Positions 15,621-27,000 are shown, counted from the first letter of the stretch. The stretch: 35,845 bases of DNA from a virus (IMGVR_UViG_3300047550_001945:1-35845); one strand, 5' to 3'. Made by a program: numbers and translations. Notes: generated by a model from the sequence alone, not told the origin.

Positions 15621-18616
15621 GCGGTTAGATCTCCTGATAGCAACCAAATATTTGTAGAAAGTTGTATTGCAGATGCTGTGCTGTATCGTGTTCTAAGGAA
15701 TCTTCCCGGTGTAAAATTAAGTGTTACACCAGAAGCTCCAGTGAATCCAACTTGTCCCACACCTAATTGTGCAAAGTAAAGCACCGTTCCTGTTGGGAAT
15801 GCAACCGAAGAATTTAGAGGAATGGTCATTGTTATACCGGATGCATTGTTTAGAGTTATCAGTTTGCTAACATCGCTCAATACTGCTGTATAAGCAGTTC
15901 CTGTCTGTGCATTTATTTGCTGATACCCGATCAATGCTCCAGTAGCAGTTACGTTTCCTGTAACGTTTATGCCAGAACTAAATGTTGCACCATTTACAAA
16001 TGTTTGTGTGCCAGAGAATGTTCCTCCAGCAGCAGATATTCCTGAAGTAAATCTTGTTAGAGCACTAAATGTTCCACCCGGAGCACTTATACCGCTTGTG
16101 GCATTCAACAATCCATAAATTGTTGCGGCTGTTTGTGCTGTTGCTCCGATGACTGCAGTGTTGGATCCCAACCCAACTGCCTGTGTTCCTATTACAATTT
16201 CATTTGTCTGAGCGTTTGCTGATGCTCTGGACTGATATCCTATATATATGCTACCAGTTGCGCCAAGAAGTAAAGTAGCAGCACTACCTCTATAATATCC
16301 AGCCTGACTGCCAATTGCTGTATTTTGACTTCTTCCTAAATTAATTCCACCTAAAGAACGGTAACCAATTCCAACATTATCGTTTCCAGTAGATATATTT
16401 CCTAGAGATCCAACTCCAATTGCAGAGTTATTTGAACCACTGGAATTAGCGAATAAAGTCGAACTACCGACACCTACATTATATAATCCAGAACTATTTG
16501 AATTTAATGAAGCATAACCAAGAGCAATATTATCTGTACCATCTATGTTGAGTTCTAAGGAACTGGCACCAATCGCTAAATTATAATTTCCTATAGTATT
16601 TGTTGTAAGTGTAAATGCGCCAAGAGCAACATTGTATAATTTATTTCCAGCTCCTAAGCCAACTCTCATTCCATTTACAGAAATATCGGTGGCAAATGTT
16701 GCTCCACCAGCCACCGTAATTCCAGATAGGAATCTTGCTTGAGAACTGAAAGTACCACCAGCCGCAGAGATTCCAGCATTAAATCTTACAAGTGAACTGA
16801 ATGTTGCACCAGCAGCGCTGATACCACCGGGGAAGTTTGTAAGAGTATTAAAAGTGTTTGTATTTGTAAAAGTTTGAGCCGCTGAAAGTCCTGCAAGAAC
16901 TGTTGTTGTTGGAGGTAATGTTACTGTATAGCCAAAGCCAGAAGGTGCTGAAAATTGTAAAATACCAGTAGAGGCTGAAACATCTTGAAAAGATGTTATT
17001 TGATTTGAAGCTGGTATTATTGTTATATAATTTCCAGTTACATCACTGTCAACTACTTCTAAACTTGGATTAATTGATTGATTAACAGTAAAATTATTAT
17101 TAACATTAGTCCTAGCAACATTCGTAATAGCACCAGTTCCACCATCAATGCTCAAAACACCAGTGTTGCTAAAGGACATCGTTTGACCAGAAACACTCAG
17201 ACCGATTCCGCTGCTATTCGTGATTCCTATGGCACCAGTGAGACCGCGAACACTGTTAACACCAACAATTGCTCCAGTAGATCCATTGAAACTTGTAACA
17301 ACAGGGAGATCACTAAAACTTTTATTAACCCAGTCTCCAGATGACGAATCGTAAATAAGCGCTTGATTATTCGCTACGCTTGTAATGGACACATCGCTCA
17401 AGTCATCAAGAGTTGCAATCGCAACACCACCACCACCAATATTTGCAGTGCTGCGAAACAATCCTGCTTGAACTATTTCGTAGTCCCCAGTTGAGCTAAA
17501 ATTTGCAATTCCGCTTTTTACAATTAAGTATGCGCAAAAGATTGCACTGTCCGCTGAGTCATCTGATTCAGAAAATTCTTCAAAAAATAATGCTGCCTTT
17601 GCTGTATCTATGCTATTATACGTAACTCTTCCATAATAAACTAGCAATACTGTTGGTTCAGTGGGATAATAAAAAACACGTTGTATTGTGTATCTGCCAC
17701 CTGCAACAGAATTTAAAGTTCCAGAACCATCATCATAATTTGTTGCATCTACAGTAGAATTGATTACTGTAATCCAACTACCAGCTGTGGCCCCACGATA
17801 TTGTCTGTATATTATTGGTGTTGGATTTGAATCGGTGTCATTGACAACATTTGGGCTATTTGGATTTATTGGATAATTTCTTCCCAAATCATATGCCGAA
17901 CCAGATGATCTTGATAACTGAAGTGTTCCCGGATACCCAGTAATTTCATGCCCAGACAATTTTAATGGACCAAAGGCTCTGACAAAGCCATCCATTTGAT
18001 TTCCTTGGCCATATGCAACGTGTGGATATGTCTTTGCAAAAGAAATATAACTTTTTGTTGGGTGTATTAGAGCACCAATTGGTATCTGGGAATCATATTG
18101 GTTTACAGTAAATGGAGTATGATTTTGCAATATATTTCCCGAACTATTCATTGAAATATATGTTATATCATATGTTGTCAACCCGCTTAATGTTAATCCA
18201 CTTGCTCCACTCCAAGATACATAATTAACTGTTGGTGATGGATATGAATAAGTTGAACCGCCAGGAGTGACAATAATTCCGCTTCCTGCAGTGATGTCAA
18301 ATGTGGCTGTATTTCCAGAATTTATAGAAAGCAGACCACCGTAAAGTAAACCAGTTTGCAAATTTTCTATAAATCTTTCGCCAGATACACCATCCAAAAG
18401 ATCAGCATCAAGATCACTTCCAGAACCTTCAATAACATTTACAGAAAAACTTGCACCAGACAAAGATTCTTGGTATCCAACAGAAATTTGATTTCCAGCA
18501 GATATTCCTGGATGACTGTCCAATTTGTCCCATGCAACACCATTGTATATCCAACGGTTAATTCCGTATGAATACGTTTGTCCTGTTGCTGGTCCTATTG
18601 GAAAATCAATTGGCAT
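15617..18616 (-). CDS. Tail fibre protein with YadA-type head repeats
   Basis: This 999-residue fibre begins MPIDFPIGPATGQTYSYG, a phage-fibre-like N-terminus. The mid part is Ser/Gly/Thr-rich beta sequence. Residues about 585-660 and 800-870 carry five or so copies of GISAAGGTFSSxxRF. Residues about 657-775 hold repeats of the trimeric autotransporter head type (NLAIGASSL, NIALGYASL, NVGVGSSTL, NSAIGVGSL, NVGIGYRSL), expected to form a left-handed trimeric beta-roll. The C-terminus (TAVLSDVSKLITLNN...) is a common fibre tip domain. No S74 chaperone domain is seen. The ATG lies 6 nt after the previous stop with a weak GG-containing leader. A host-binding role is likely. Confidence 0.85.
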   Translation of the reverse strand: MPIDFPIGPATGQTYSYGINRWIYNGVAWDKLDSHPGISAGNQISVGYQESLSGASFSVNVIEGSGSDLDADLLDGVSGERFIENLQTGLLYGGLLSINSGNTATFDITAGSGIIVTPGGSTYSYPSPTVNYVSWSGASGLTLSGLTTYDITYISMNSSGNILQNHTPFTVNQYDSQIPIGALIHPTKSYISFAKTYPHVAYGQGNQMDGFVRAFGPLKLSGHEITGYPGTLQLSRSSGSAYDLGRNYPINPNSPNVVNDTDSNPTPIIYRQYRGATAGSWITVINSTVDATNYDDGSGTLNSVAGGRYTIQRVFYYPTEPTVLLVYYGRVTYNSIDTAKAALFFEEFSESDDSADSAIFCAYLIVKSGIANFSSTGDYEIVQAGLFRSTANIGGGGVAIATLDDLSDVSITSVANNQALIYDSSSGDWVNKSFSDLPVVTSFNGSTGAIVGVNSVRGLTGAIGITNSSGIGLSVSGQTMSFSNTGVLSIDGGTGAITNVARTNVNNNFTVNQSINPSLEVVDSDVTGNYITIIPASNQITSFQDVSASTGILQFSAPSGFGYTVTLPPTTTVLAGLSAAQTFTNTNTFNTLTNFPGGISAAGATFSSLVRFNAGISAAGGTFSSQARFLSGITVAGGATFATDISVNGMRVGLGAGNKLYNVALGAFTLTTNTIGNYNLAIGASSLELNIDGTDNIALGYASLNSNSSGLYNVGVGSSTLFANSSGSNNSAIGVGSLGNISTGNDNVGIGYRSLGGINLGRSQNTAIGSQAGYYRGSAATLLLGATGSIYIGYQSRASANAQTNEIVIGTQAVGLGSNTAVIGATAQTAATIYGLLNATSGISAPGGTFSALTRFTSGISAAGGTFSGTQTFVNGATFSSGINVTGNVTATGALIGYQQINAQTGTAYTAVLSDVSKLITLNNASGITMTIPLNSSVAFPTGTVLYFAQLGVGQVGFTGASGVTLNFTPGRFLRTRYSTASAIQLSTNIWLLSGDLTA

Positions 18617-18622
18617 AAATTA

Positions 18623-21517
18623 TTACCAGAATTTTAGTGTTCTCCACATTTCAAATCCAGAGTGGCGCATGATGTAGATGTACGACAGGTCATCCGCAGT
18701 CTTTACTATTTCAAACTTGTTGCTCAAGGTTGCGGTTCCATGTGCGTATGGGGTGGAGCCTGCAATGTCAACCTTGAACTTCGCCAAGTCAAGCACATAG
18801 ATGCGGTTGGTGTTATCCTTTGTGAAGTAATATGAGTCCGCACCATCGTAAACATACATGGAACCCGTTGTCAGAGTTGTTGTGATGGGTGTGATAAATG
18901 GCGTGATTTCCCATGTGGATGTGGGAATGTCAAATATGTCAAACAGGTTGGAAGCACCACCACGGGGCGACAACAGCCATCGACCTTTCTTTGCAGCATC
19001 AGACAGACCAAACAACCACTTGATGTCCGTTCCCGTGCTTCTTGCAGGGATTTCATAAATTGCATAAAAAGTATCAGTTGTGTTGGATGTAAGGGTAGGA
19101 ACAGTTATTACTGTTGCGGTATTTGATGTTACTGTTACTTCAACTGTCGCTGTACCAGCAGACGAAGAAGCGGCTCCAGCAATATAACGGATTCTTTTTC
19201 CTGCCAGATAGTTTACGGGGAAATTTTTGTTTGCATCGGTAACAGTTGTAGTGCCTGCTCCAGTTGTTACTATTCCGTATGAGTCCATGATTTCATATTT
19301 GGAAGTAGCATCAGGTGTGGCAACACCCCAAGATGCAACCGTGAGTGTGGTAGCACTATTGGCGGTGATTACCGCATCATTACCCTCGCCTGTTCCTGCC
19401 ACCACACGAACACGGCAGTTTAGGTACTGGTTGTTTCTCCAGTTTTTGGTGGTGTCTACAAGAGTTGTGGCTGTTCCTGAAGTTGCCCATCCGTTGGGCG
19501 AACGCTCTGCAACTTTGTCCACGGACATCGCACCAAATGGTCGTGCTTCCTGAATCACATAACGAGACTGGCCGTTCGTCATTGCCGAAATTGCAGAGGA
19601 CAAAGTTAATGTTGTTGCAGTATTTGCAGTAATGCGTCTTGCTCCCAAGTTGGTTGGAGATATGCCCGCAGTCTGTACAAACACTACACGACCAACATGC
19701 TCGTTTGTTGTCCAATTTTGAGCCGCATCAACAATTAAGGATGTGGTCAAGGAGCTTGCTGCTGTTGGGCTTTGTGTTGCAGCAGCATTTGCAGCAATAC
19801 TGAAAGTGGTTAGAGATGATGTGCCTATAATTTGGAAAGTGGCATTAAATGTGGTTTCGGTGGCACATCCTGCAATAATTGCATACTCTCCATGACGGAA
19901 ATCGTGGTTTACTGCGGTTACCACATTTCCAACCTTTCCTACTGTTAAGGTTATGGTAAGACCAGAACCGCTGCCGCCTGTGGTGTTAGATGATCCGTTA
20001 GAGTAGCCACTGCCTGATGCTGCAAGTTGAAGTGCTGTTACTGCACCTGTTGAACTTACAGCGGTAACATAAGCCTGCCCATTTGTGCCTGTCGTAGAAC
20101 AAGTAACCAAGTCACCAACCACATAGTTTGTGCCACCTGCATTTACCGCAACAGTCAAAATACCGCTTGCAGAATAGGTAATGCTTGTGATTGCGTATCC
20201 TTCGTGGGGAGGACCATATGAACCCGTATTTCCAGCAGCGGGAGTAGCGGATATTTGACGAGCAACGCCCGAATCCACTACCGGTGCGCTTGCCCACAAG
20301 TCTTTTTCCACCGAATACTGAAGCATGGCAGCGGAACCATTTCCTGCCAACCACATCTTGTCCGTATCACCGTATATGGCGTAACCCGATGTATTGTCGG
20401 GGGTGATGTCCCACTTGTGGTCAATATAGAATGTATCTGCGGTATGTGCAGCAATGCGTCTGCGTTGACCTGTGCCTGTACCTGATACGATTCGTATCTG
20501 GTGATTGGTGTATCGGTCGTATCCGTAGGTTGCTCCACTATGCACCAAACTTTTTACGGTAGCTGAAGAAGCAGTGACACCACTTACAAACACCCCGCCT
20601 GCCTCGCCTGTGCGATCTATTGCAAAATCCGTGCCCAGTGCGGCAGCAAAATGCATTGGGCCACCAGGAGTTTTGGTAAACCATGTGTCCAGCAGAATAT
20701 CGTAGAACTGCCAAGACGCAAAAGGCGTTGCGGATGCTGCTGAAAGTATCCATATTCCACCTGTCATAATCTGATAAATGGAACTTGCATCGGGGGTGAC
20801 ATCCCAAGAGGTGTTTACAGTAAGTTCGGTAGATTCAATCACAAAATGGGTCTGTGATCCCGCAGTAGTGACAGGAGCCGCAAAAGGAGCCACCGCAGAG
20901 AAGCCCGTGTTGTTGAATGAGTCAACTGCCTGATGGTTGGTGTCGGAAAGGGTAAGCGTGGTGGTGTCGTTGTACAGAATTCTGCGAATCTGTGACTGAC
21001 CAGTGTTATAGATAAGCCTAACATTGTATCCATCCCACTGATTTACTCGCCATTTCTTTGTGGAGTCACCAATTTGGGTTGCACTTGCGGTGGTTGCCAA
21101 GCCGTTGTCGTGAATAACTCCATCCGAAACAGCCGTAATGGTTCGCTCTTGTCCTGCTCCTGTGCCTGCAACTATACGAATCTTGCTGCCAATACAAATG
21201 TTACCAAGCCTGCCAAGCCCACCAACTGTAATGGTGGTGGAGGTTGCGCTGATGGTGTGTCCTCTACTGCCCGAATACGCTGCGTATTTTGCTGCGACAG
21301 CCGTGACGGGCGCGATATTTGGGGGAGCGCATTCCTGCCACGAATCGCTGTAGGTGTCGTAACGCCACATGGCTTGGGCGTTGATGTAGTACATATACCG
21401 TGCTTTTTCATCTGAAGACACCAAAACAGAAGTGCTGGCTGTTGCAACTGGCGCAAAGCGCATCCACTCAAATACTGGAAGATCAACTTGTGGTTTTAAT
21501 AAATTTTGAAGTGCCAT
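18623..21517 (-). CDS. Large virion structural protein, Kelch-like units with GTG-x-GQ repeats, G+C-rich
   Basis: The 964-residue protein has at least four Kelch-like units in which a status line precedes an aromatic turn (MWRYDTYSDSWQECAPP, WQFYDILLDTWFTKTPGG, MLQYSVEKDLWASAPV, FDIFDIPTSTWEITPF), suggesting a beta-propeller. Between them are repeats RIVAGTGAGQERTITA, RIVSGTGTGQRRRIAAH and RVVAGTGEGNDAVITANSATTLTV, followed by W-x-PD-x-(T/S)S-x-Y. No enzyme residues are evident. It starts with AGGA 9 nt before the ATG. Base composition is markedly richer in G+C than neighbours except for the first 15 or so and the last 15 codons. A baseplate or tail-surface role is likely from context. Confidence 0.8.
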   Translation of the reverse strand: MALQNLLKPQVDLPVFEWMRFAPVATASTSVLVSSDEKARYMYYINAQAMWRYDTYSDSWQECAPPNIAPVTAVAAKYAAYSGSRGHTISATSTTITVGGLGRLGNICIGSKIRIVAGTGAGQERTITAVSDGVIHDNGLATTASATQIGDSTKKWRVNQWDGYNVRLIYNTGQSQIRRILYNDTTTLTLSDTNHQAVDSFNNTGFSAVAPFAAPVTTAGSQTHFVIESTELTVNTSWDVTPDASSIYQIMTGGIWILSAASATPFASWQFYDILLDTWFTKTPGGPMHFAAALGTDFAIDRTGEAGGVFVSGVTASSATVKSLVHSGATYGYDRYTNHQIRIVSGTGTGQRRRIAAHTADTFYIDHKWDITPDNTSGYAIYGDTDKMWLAGNGSAAMLQYSVEKDLWASAPVVDSGVARQISATPAAGNTGSYGPPHEGYAITSITYSASGILTVAVNAGGTNYVVGDLVTCSTTGTNGQAYVTAVSSTGAVTALQLAASGSGYSNGSSNTTGGSGSGLTITLTVGKVGNVVTAVNHDFRHGEYAIIAGCATETTFNATFQIIGTSSLTTFSIAANAAATQSPTAASSLTTSLIVDAAQNWTTNEHVGRVVFVQTAGISPTNLGARRITANTATTLTLSSAISAMTNGQSRYVIQEARPFGAMSVDKVAERSPNGWATSGTATTLVDTTKNWRNNQYLNCRVRVVAGTGEGNDAVITANSATTLTVASWGVATPDATSKYEIMDSYGIVTTGAGTTTVTDANKNFPVNYLAGKRIRYIAGAASSSAGTATVEVTVTSNTATVITVPTLTSNTTDTFYAIYEIPARSTGTDIKWLFGLSDAAKKGRWLLSPRGGASNLFDIFDIPTSTWEITPFITPITTTLTTGSMYVYDGADSYYFTKDNTNRIYVLDLAKFKVDIAGSTPYAHGTATLSNKFEIVKTADDLSYIYIMRHSGFEMWRTLKFW

Positions 21518-21840
21518 ATATTAATTTCCTATTATGTAAATATTAAGTTTGGACGAATTGCGGTTCCGTATGCGGTTCGTGCTTCCTCAATGATGCGCCA
21601 ACGCTCGTCTACAAGACCACTTACTACATGAAGAAGTGTGGTATTCGATTTTGTTGCGTATGGACTCACCTGAGCCGACTGCACATACTGAAGGTCGTTG
21701 GCTGAAATAGAAAGAGTCGTTGCGCCAGAGACAGAGGCAGTAACAGTTCCAGATACAGGAATGGTTGTGGTTACTTCGGTGGGGCTCTGACCAGCCGTGC
21801 TGTTGCCTATTGCGTCAATGGTGATTCTCTGGCGCAAACG
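18660..21840. other. G+C-rich island inside the structural region
   Basis: Hand counts per 60-nt line give about 42-60% G+C here (e.g. 21781: 35 of 60; 21301: about 36 of 60) against about 30-33% in lines 21841-22080 and 18601. The island covers nearly all of the 964-residue gene and the 3' half of the next gene. A short AT-rich joint (about 21482-21540) interrupts it at the gene boundary. This suggests import or recombination. Confidence 0.65.
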
Positions 21841-22179
21841 GTTGTCAACAACTGCATTGCTCTCAAGCAATTTGTTCATTCTTCTTAATAAATCATGCAA
21901 ACTTTCTTCATATGATTCTACATCAACATAAATTTGCAAAACGTCGGAGGCATTCATTGATGTTGTATTGTAATCCAAAGTCAAAACATTATTATTAAAA
22001 CTTACAGCTCCACTGGTTGGGTCTGCAAAATTGTAAATTATAGTGTTTGCCGTGGTATTGGTTATTAACAAAATATTGGCTAAAGTCAAAGATTGAGCCA
22101 AATTAGAGAATGTCACCGTTTTTGCAGTGGGATCGAAGGTATAAGAACCTACTGTATCTGTACCAAGAAGCTTTTTCAT
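21532..22179 (-). CDS. Small structural protein with a composition break inside the gene
   Basis: This 215-residue protein has an N-terminal half of beta-like sequence (SYTFDPTAKTVTFSNLAQSLTLANILLITN) ending in a helical ESYEESLHDLLRRMNKLLESNAVVDNRLRQR, then a C-terminal part (ITIDAIGNSTAGQSPTEV...VSGLVDERWRIIEEARTAYGTAI). The AT-rich first half and G+C-rich second half meet near 21840, close to the helical joint, so the gene may be a recombinant. AGGA lies 8 nt before the ATG. It sits among fibre genes and is likely a virion adaptor; exact role unknown. Confidence 0.75.
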   Translation of the reverse strand: MKKLLGTDTVGSYTFDPTAKTVTFSNLAQSLTLANILLITNTTANTIIYNFADPTSGAVSFNNNVLTLDYNTTSMNASDVLQIYVDVESYEESLHDLLRRMNKLLESNAVVDNRLRQRITIDAIGNSTAGQSPTEVTTTIPVSGTVTASVSGATTLSISANDLQYVQSAQVSPYATKSNTTLLHVVSGLVDERWRIIEEARTAYGTAIRPNLIFT

Positions 22180-22198
22180 ATATCTATCCTATTTATCC

Positions 22199-24010
22199 TC
22201 ATAATGCGACGGCCATTGCTATAATAAAGGGTTTCAAATTTACGGCTCCAGTAACTCCATCTACAGAAATTACATAGTCTGTTGGGATTGCTCCGGTAGC
22301 ACCAGTGTTCCCTTGTGGTCCCTGAGAACCAGTTGCACCCGTGTTTCCTGTATTTCCTTGTGGTCCCTGAGAACCAGTTGCACCAGTGTTTCCTTGTGGT
22401 CCCTGAGAACCAGTTGCACCAGTGTTTCCTTGTGGCCCAGTTTCACCTATTGGGCCTGTGCCACCAGTATTACCAATTGGCCCAGTTGCACCAGTATTTC
22501 CCTGTGGTCCTGTTCCACCAGCAGAACCAAATGCTGCTGTTGATTGGGTTGTCCCATCGGGGAATTCAATATAACCACAATAACCAGCTAATAATTTTAT
22601 TCCATTAGGTACAGTTAAATTTTCTGTTGCCGTGTCTAATTTAAAATTTGAATTTACCGCAAGATCACCAGCATTGTCCGCAACCTGAATCATTCCCTGT
22701 GTGCCTTTAACAGAAATATTAGAGGCACCACCAGAAATTCCTATGTCAACATTTTTTCTTCTTCTTGTTATTGTTATATTATTGCCAGTAAAATTAATTG
22801 TATTTACTGAACGAATAACCTTATCACCATTCAATGCAATATCAACCGCACCACCGCCACCTGGTGTGCTCATGTTTGAAAGTTTGTTTATTGCGTTTTG
22901 TATATCTGTGTTTTTAAATTTATCAAGAACATTTGAAACATGTTCTGAATCAAAAGAAAGAACACCATCTTCTAATATAAGCGGAAACTGAGCTTCAATT
23001 ACAGGTGCGTTTCCATCTTGTCCTGCTGGTCCAGCTGGGCCAACCTCGCCTCTTGGTCCAATAGGACCTTGAGGGCCCACAAGTCCTCTATCACCTTTAT
23101 CTCCTTTTTCTCCACGCGGACCTTGGGGACCAGCTGGCCCCGCAGGACCAACTTCACCTTGAATTCCATCTTGACCGGGTACGCCTTGTTCTCCTGGAAC
23201 ACCTTGTGGTCCCTGTGCTCCGATAGGACCAACAGGACCCTGTGGACCAATTTCTCCAACATCCCCCTTATCGCCTCTATCACCTTTCTCTCCTTTTAGT
23301 CCAGGCTCTCCTTTTTCACCTTTAGTTCCACGCTCGCCTTGTGGACCAATTTCTCCTCTATCGCCTTTATCTCCCTTTGGTCCAACTGGTCCTTGAATTC
23401 CTTGCTCGCCTCGGGGCCCAATTGGTCCAACATCACCTTGAGTTCCCTTTTCTCCTTGAATGCCCTGAGATCCTGCTTGTGGAATTATTTCTTTGACTAT
23501 TGTTTTTTCAACAATTTGGATTACTGGTTTTTCAGCAGGCTTTTCTATAATTGGTTTTGGCTTTGGTACAATCTGCTCTTCAATTAAATTTTTAATGTGT
23601 GAAGAGTTTCCAATAAATTTGACAACTTTATTGGTATTCTTTTCTATGAAGTACCGTTCAGTTACTCCATTTCCCGCATATATTTTTTCATCTGCGGTAA
23701 GTGCTGTTGTTTCTTTTAATAAAGAATTTTGAAGAAGCGAACCAATTGGTCTTTTTACTTTGAATACCGGACCTTCGATATTTTCAAACATCAAAACTGG
23801 CTGAAAATGATCTTTAATTTTTGTTGCATTTCCTTCGATAAGATATGTTTCACCATACTCATCACGCAAATAAAGCTGGCTGATACCAGAGCCAATTTTT
23901 ACAATCTTTGGATTTGAAGCAGACTCTATAATATGATAAGTAGCACCCGACAACATTTCTGGGTGTTGCTTTATCAGTTTTAGAGTTTTTTTGTTCTTTC
24001 CAAAGAACAT
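22199..24010 (-). CDS. Collagen-like fibre protein
   Basis: The 603-residue protein has a globular, charged N-terminal domain (1-170, MFFGKNKKTLKLIKQHPEMLSG...) ending in a Pro/Lys/Glu linker, probably the virion attachment part. A Gly-X-Y region of about 170 residues follows, rich in charged triplets (GEKGDRGDKGD, GPKGDKGDRG) typical of stable bacterial triple helices. Then comes a beta domain (about 340-490), a second Gly-X-Y block of GPQGNTGATGSQ repeats and a short cap (VISVDGVTGAVNL). AGGAG lies 10 nt before the ATG. Triplet chemistry differs from the G-X-Q of the giant neighbour, so the two genes are not recent copies. Confidence 0.88.
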   Translation of the reverse strand: MFFGKNKKTLKLIKQHPEMLSGATYHIIESASNPKIVKIGSGISQLYLRDEYGETYLIEGNATKIKDHFQPVLMFENIEGPVFKVKRPIGSLLQNSLLKETTALTADEKIYAGNGVTERYFIEKNTNKVVKFIGNSSHIKNLIEEQIVPKPKPIIEKPAEKPVIQIVEKTIVKEIIPQAGSQGIQGEKGTQGDVGPIGPRGEQGIQGPVGPKGDKGDRGEIGPQGERGTKGEKGEPGLKGEKGDRGDKGDVGEIGPQGPVGPIGAQGPQGVPGEQGVPGQDGIQGEVGPAGPAGPQGPRGEKGDKGDRGLVGPQGPIGPRGEVGPAGPAGQDGNAPVIEAQFPLILEDGVLSFDSEHVSNVLDKFKNTDIQNAINKLSNMSTPGGGGAVDIALNGDKVIRSVNTINFTGNNITITRRRKNVDIGISGGASNISVKGTQGMIQVADNAGDLAVNSNFKLDTATENLTVPNGIKLLAGYCGYIEFPDGTTQSTAAFGSAGGTGPQGNTGATGPIGNTGGTGPIGETGPQGNTGATGSQGPQGNTGATGSQGPQGNTGNTGATGSQGPQGNTGATGAIPTDYVISVDGVTGAVNLKPFIIAMAVAL

Positions 24011-24026
24011 TAAGTTTGTCTCCTAT

Positions 24027-27000
24027 TTAGTTCGGTTGCAATCCGCCGCCAAATGCTCCACCACCCAAACCACCGCTTGTCACTCCGCTTAATTTCATTG
24101 CCCAGCCTTGGTGTACATATTTTAATTGCGCACCAGACAAGGCATTTGAACCAACATAATTATTCCAGTTAAGGGTAACATTTGTGCCATTTTGAGCAAG
24201 AATAGTAAATGTCCCAGATGGATATGTTATTCCTACACCTTGCCTCAATGAGTATTCAAACATAGGTCCGGGACCAAACGCATAATCTATACCAAAAATT
24301 TGAGATTCCCCTGCCCCAGGATATGCTATAGAGTCATAAAGATCACGATATGAAGAATTACATACCAAGAACGTACCGTCACCTAATGTAATTGGCAAAC
24401 GGTTTCCGGCACCATTCCAATAAGTTATTCCACCGATACTCATCGGTGCACCAACTGCTACAAAATTTGGAAGTGGTGTGGATATTGTGTTGGCTTTTGC
24501 CAAAGTCCAGCCACCATTCTTCATTGCAATTATATCTGCAGTTACACCAAGAGGACGTAGATCTGGAATATACGTGGAACCTCCACCCCCACCGACACCA
24601 TCTGTTCCACGAATTCCTTGCGTACCTTGAATTCCTTGAATTCCCTGAGAAGCAACTTCGCCTGCAGGTCCCTGTATACCTTGAATTCCTTGCGAACCAG
24701 TACCACCACGAATGCCTTGAATTCCCTGTACACCTTGAAGTCCTCTTCGACCATCATAACCAATCGGACCTACGGAACCTGTATTTCCTCTATTACCAAC
24801 AATTCCTTGAATGCCCTGTAAGCCTGTATCACCTTTAATTCCTTGAATTCCCTGAGAACCTGTTCCAGAAGGACCTTGAATTCCTTGTATTCCTTGTGTT
24901 CCAGAACCAATAGAACCTTGAATTCCTTGTATTCCTTGGCTTCCATTGAATCCTTGAATACCTTGCAATCCCTGTGACCCGGTTCCAGGATTTCCTTGTT
25001 GTCCTTGAATTCCTTGAATTCCTTGGCGACCTTGAATTCCTTGGATGCCTTGAATGCCTTGGAGACCTCTGCGACCATCATAACCGATTGGCCCAACAGA
25101 TCCAGTAGTACCACGGTTTCCTTGAATACCTTGGATACCTTGACGACCTTGAATTCCCTGTATGCCCTGAATACCTTGAGTACCAGATCCAATTATTCCC
25201 TGAACACCCTGTGTTCCATTATCTCCTTTGATACCTTGAATACCTTGAGTACCATTTGTTCCTTGAATTCCTTGAATTCCTTGAGAACCTTGATTTCCTT
25301 GAATTCCTTGAATTCCCTGTTGCCCTTGCTGACCTTGAATTCCTTGAATTCCTTGACGGCCCTGAATACCCTGAATTCCTTGTATGCCTTGTAAACCTCT
25401 ACGACCATCATAACCGATTGGACCTACAGAACCTGTAGTACCACGGTTTCCTTGAATACCTTGGATTCCCTGACCACCAATAATACCTTGAATACCTTGG
25501 ATTCCTTGACTACCTTGAATTCCTTGGATTCCTTGGATTCCTTGACGGCCTTGGATACCTTGAATTCCTTGAATACCAAGTATTCCTTGTAGCCCTTGAG
25601 TTCCTTGTATTCCTTGAGAACCAGTACCAGAACCACTTCCTTGTTCTAAAGTCCAGTTAGACCAGTATATTGTTGCACCCGGTACACCTGATGTTGGATC
25701 TCTTTCAATTAATCCCTGTCTGACCCATTTTTGATCTGGAGATGCAGTAAATCCTGTAGTTACTTTATTTGATCTTATATCTTGATCTAATACAAATCCT
25801 GTCTGTCTTATAACTCTATAAGGAAGATAATTTGGATTTGTTGTTGGGAATAGTTTGGAATATGTGAACCAGTCATTTATAATTCCATAAACTGTTCCGT
25901 ATACTGTTTCGGATCCAGCTGTAGACCCTGGCCAGTTTTTAACACCAGTAAAGTCTGTTGCAAATTCAGACCACCGCCCTAAATATAACCCAATATCTGA
26001 AGAAGTAATAATTCCATCATTATCAAAATCAAAGAAACTCGCCCTATCCCAGTCTGGATTGCCAGAAGTAAATCCGTACACCCCTAAAAGTTGACCAAAT
26101 AAAGCAGCAGCGCCTTCATCGTTTGGTGCAACTGTATATATTCCCGGAGTTATTAAATCATTTATATCATATACAAAGTCTGGCGTTGTTGGTGGATCAC
26201 CAAAACCAAGGAAATCATAATTTCCTTCTTCAAAGGAAGAGTTTGTAAACTCTCGTATTGTGCCTATATTATATACAAATGTATTTGATAATAAAAGTTG
26301 TACATTGGAGCTTGTTGTTAATGGTGGGTTCGGTGCTAGACCTCCCAAAGTCCAAGGCAAGAAAAGCGATGCTGTTGGACCAGCAGTAGCCATCCATAGT
26401 GGTGGATTTACTTTATTTCCTGAAAGATCTCTTGTTGTAAAAGACACACCATAAACAAATGTTTCGCCTCCAGGAATATTACTGTATGTTATACCAGTTA
26501 ATTCTGCAGTAAATCCACTTGAGTAACTATTTGTATATTCATATACATCTGTTATGAATATAGATCTATAAGTATTTCCATTTTGCGTTCTTTCTCTCTG
26601 CAATTTTCCATCAATACTAGTGAGCGTACCAACAAAATATTTTTCTATATCGTTGGCTCCTGTCAGTATAACTTTTGAATTTAATGTAAATCCAGAATTT
26701 ATAACAAAATCAGTAGTTTTATTAGTCAAAATTTCATACACATGTGTAGAAACTTGTGTTATTACTGGAGTTCTTCTAAAGCCATTATTACCAACCAATG
26801 TTCTTTCATCTAAGTAAACATGGTTTGAAACGTGACCAGATGGAGTATCTGAATAATATTTTGTTCCAACTTCAAAGTCATTATCAAAATATTGTGGGTC
26901 AAACTTAGAAATCCAATATGTAATACCTTTTCTATTTGATGCGGTTTCTGTTCTTATTAAATCTATGTCTGAAGTTGTTCCAGTAAGTTCTTTTGTAATT

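Noticed and set aside
15620-15647. TTG start at 15647 for the LRR gene
   Set aside because: The ATG at 15620 has AGGAG at correct distance and the usual 4-nt stop/start overlap.
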